Shown piece by piece: positions 25,176-25,972 of a stretch of DNA of 25,972 nucleotides (position 1 is the stretch's first letter; the number at the start of each line of letters is the position of its first letter). The stretch lies in NCBI GenBank assembly GCA_002455375.1, contig DKKR01000042.1, positions 1-25,972 on the forward strand, in the 5' to 3' direction. The translations under genes were made by a program, and so were the position numbers. Source of the stretch: Bacteroidetes bacterium UBA6661. Its GTDB lineage: Bacteria > Bacteroidota > Bacteroidia > AKYH767-A > OLB10. The notes under the pieces were generated by a model, which saw only the letters and a program-made list of their open reading frames with translations, had not been told where the DNA came from and searched no databases.

Positions 25176-25972
25176 ATGAATTCTTGCAAGCGCATACTCA
25201 TTGCCGGAGGCAGTGGTTTCATTGGCAAACAGCTCACACAGTTGTTCATTCAGAATGGAATGGAAGTGCACATATTAAGCAGGACCAAAAAAGCAGTTTC
25301 AGGGGCACAAACATTTTATTGGAGTACAGAGTCGAATTTGATTGATGATGCTTGTCTGGAAGGCGTAGATGCAATTATTAATCTGGCAGGTGATGGTATT
25401 GTAGATAGGCCTTGGTCAGATAAACGTAAAACAGAAATTTACAACAGCAGGATAAATGCTACCAAACTATTGTTTGATTTAGTTTACAAACACAAAAATC
25501 AGGTTACTGCATATATTGGTGCATCTGCCATTGGTGTTTATCCCGAAGGCATTAATCTGACAGAAAACACCTTGCCTGCAGATACCTTCTTAGCAAAGCT
25601 ATGTCATCAATGGGAACTTGAACACTTGATGTTTGAACAGAGAAGCATAAGAACCTGTATTGTAAGAATTGGTTTGGTGATGAGTCCGCAGGGTGGTATG
25701 CTGAAAGAAATATTGAAATCTTTTAGGTTTTTTATAGCACCTGTTTTTGGAAACGGCAATCAGTGGCAGAGTTGGATTTCAATTAATGATTTGTGTGGTT
25801 TGTTTTTTTATTTACTGTCAAATAATCAGCTAAATGGCATCTATAATGGCGTAGCACCATGTCCATTGATGGCCAAAGATATGATACAACAAATAAGAAA
25901 CTCACAGAAAATGCCAGGTGTTCTGGTGCATATTCCTTCAGGTGTTTTAAAATTGATGATGGGTGAGCGTGC
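25176..25972 (+). CDS. TIGR01777-type NAD(P)-dependent epimerase, 5' part
   Basis: Open from the ATG at 25176 to the window end (265 codons plus 2 bases), so the 3' end is missing. The N-terminus ILIAGGSGFIGKQL is a Rossmann dinucleotide site (GGxGFIG). Family blocks follow: DAIINLAGDGI, RPWSDKRKTEIYNSRI, YIGASAIGVYP (usually GYYG), FLAKLCHQWE, CIVRIGLVMSPQGGMLKEI and WISINDL. This matches the SDR39U1/TIGR01777 extended SDR group, often annotated as a cell-division-inhibitor-like or sugar epimerase. The substrate is unknown. The 235-base upstream gap (24941-25175) contains nothing else that I can name. Confidence 0.88.
   Translation, partial: MNSCKRILIAGGSGFIGKQLTQLFIQNGMEVHILSRTKKAVSGAQTFYWSTESNLIDDACLEGVDAIINLAGDGIVDRPWSDKRKTEIYNSRINATKLLFDLVYKHKNQVTAYIGASAIGVYPEGINLTENTLPADTFLAKLCHQWELEHLMFEQRSIRTCIVRIGLVMSPQGGMLKEILKSFRFFIAPVFGNGNQWQSWISINDLCGLFFYLLSNNQLNGIYNGVAPCPLMAKDMIQQIRNSQKMPGVLVHIPSGVLKLMMGER

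Overview
The window reads as ordinary chromosome of a Bacteroidota bacterium, plausibly Chitinophagales or Sphingobacteriales-like, though I cannot fix the genus. Four lines of evidence support this. There is a type IX secretion (T9SS) C-terminal sorting domain at the left edge. The ATP synthase operon has the split Bacteroidota form, with atpB-E-F-H-A-G and no atpD/atpC. Promoters resemble the Bacteroidota TTG/TANNTTTG type, and leaders are AT-rich without Shine-Dalgarno sequences. Several proteins are Bacteroidota-typical: BshB1 for bacillithiol, a cyclophilin with an insertion, and a CarboxypepD_reg plus TonB-plug protein. The DNA is visibly AT-rich throughout. I saw no tRNA, rRNA, IS element, integrase, CRISPR array or phage gene.

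Layout. 1-1342: 3' end of a T9SS cargo protein facing bshB1, with a bidirectional terminator between them. 1404-6642: ATP synthase operon from a recognisable promoter to an intrinsic terminator, with a strong hairpin between atpE and atpF. 6692-10787: membrane glycosyltransferase, gamma-carbonic-anhydrase-like protein overlapping an esterase/TPR lipoprotein, and an outer-membrane barrel-like protein. 10856-14889: acyl-CoA dehydrogenase (-), PLP aminotransferase (+), then a Maf-EamA pair (-) whose last gene overlaps the aminotransferase 3' end. 14997-17429: GH25 lysozyme, exported cyclophilin, small lipoprotein and a small conserved-looking protein. 17527-20410: VWA protein facing a biotin carrier protein-superoxide dismutase pair with DUF456 behind. 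20556-22915: aspartate kinase coupled by ATGA to heme A synthase. 22920-24940: plug-only TonB-type protein and a CNT nucleoside transporter (-). 25176-end: 5' part of a TIGR01777-type epimerase, cut by the window edge.

How the genes relate. Many are respiratory or oxidative-stress housekeeping: F1Fo ATPase, heme A synthase for cytochrome oxidase, a Tat-signal Mn-type superoxide dismutase and bacillithiol synthesis. The rest are envelope or central-metabolism functions. I found no convincing new multi-gene system. The most interesting items are small: the atpE-atpF hairpin, G-free leaders in the atp operon, a VWA protein with a degenerate metal site, a stand-alone plug protein, an extended -7 motif (TANNTTTGCA), a dyad between the cyclophilin and lipoprotein genes, and four convergent gene pairs that overlap or nearly touch.
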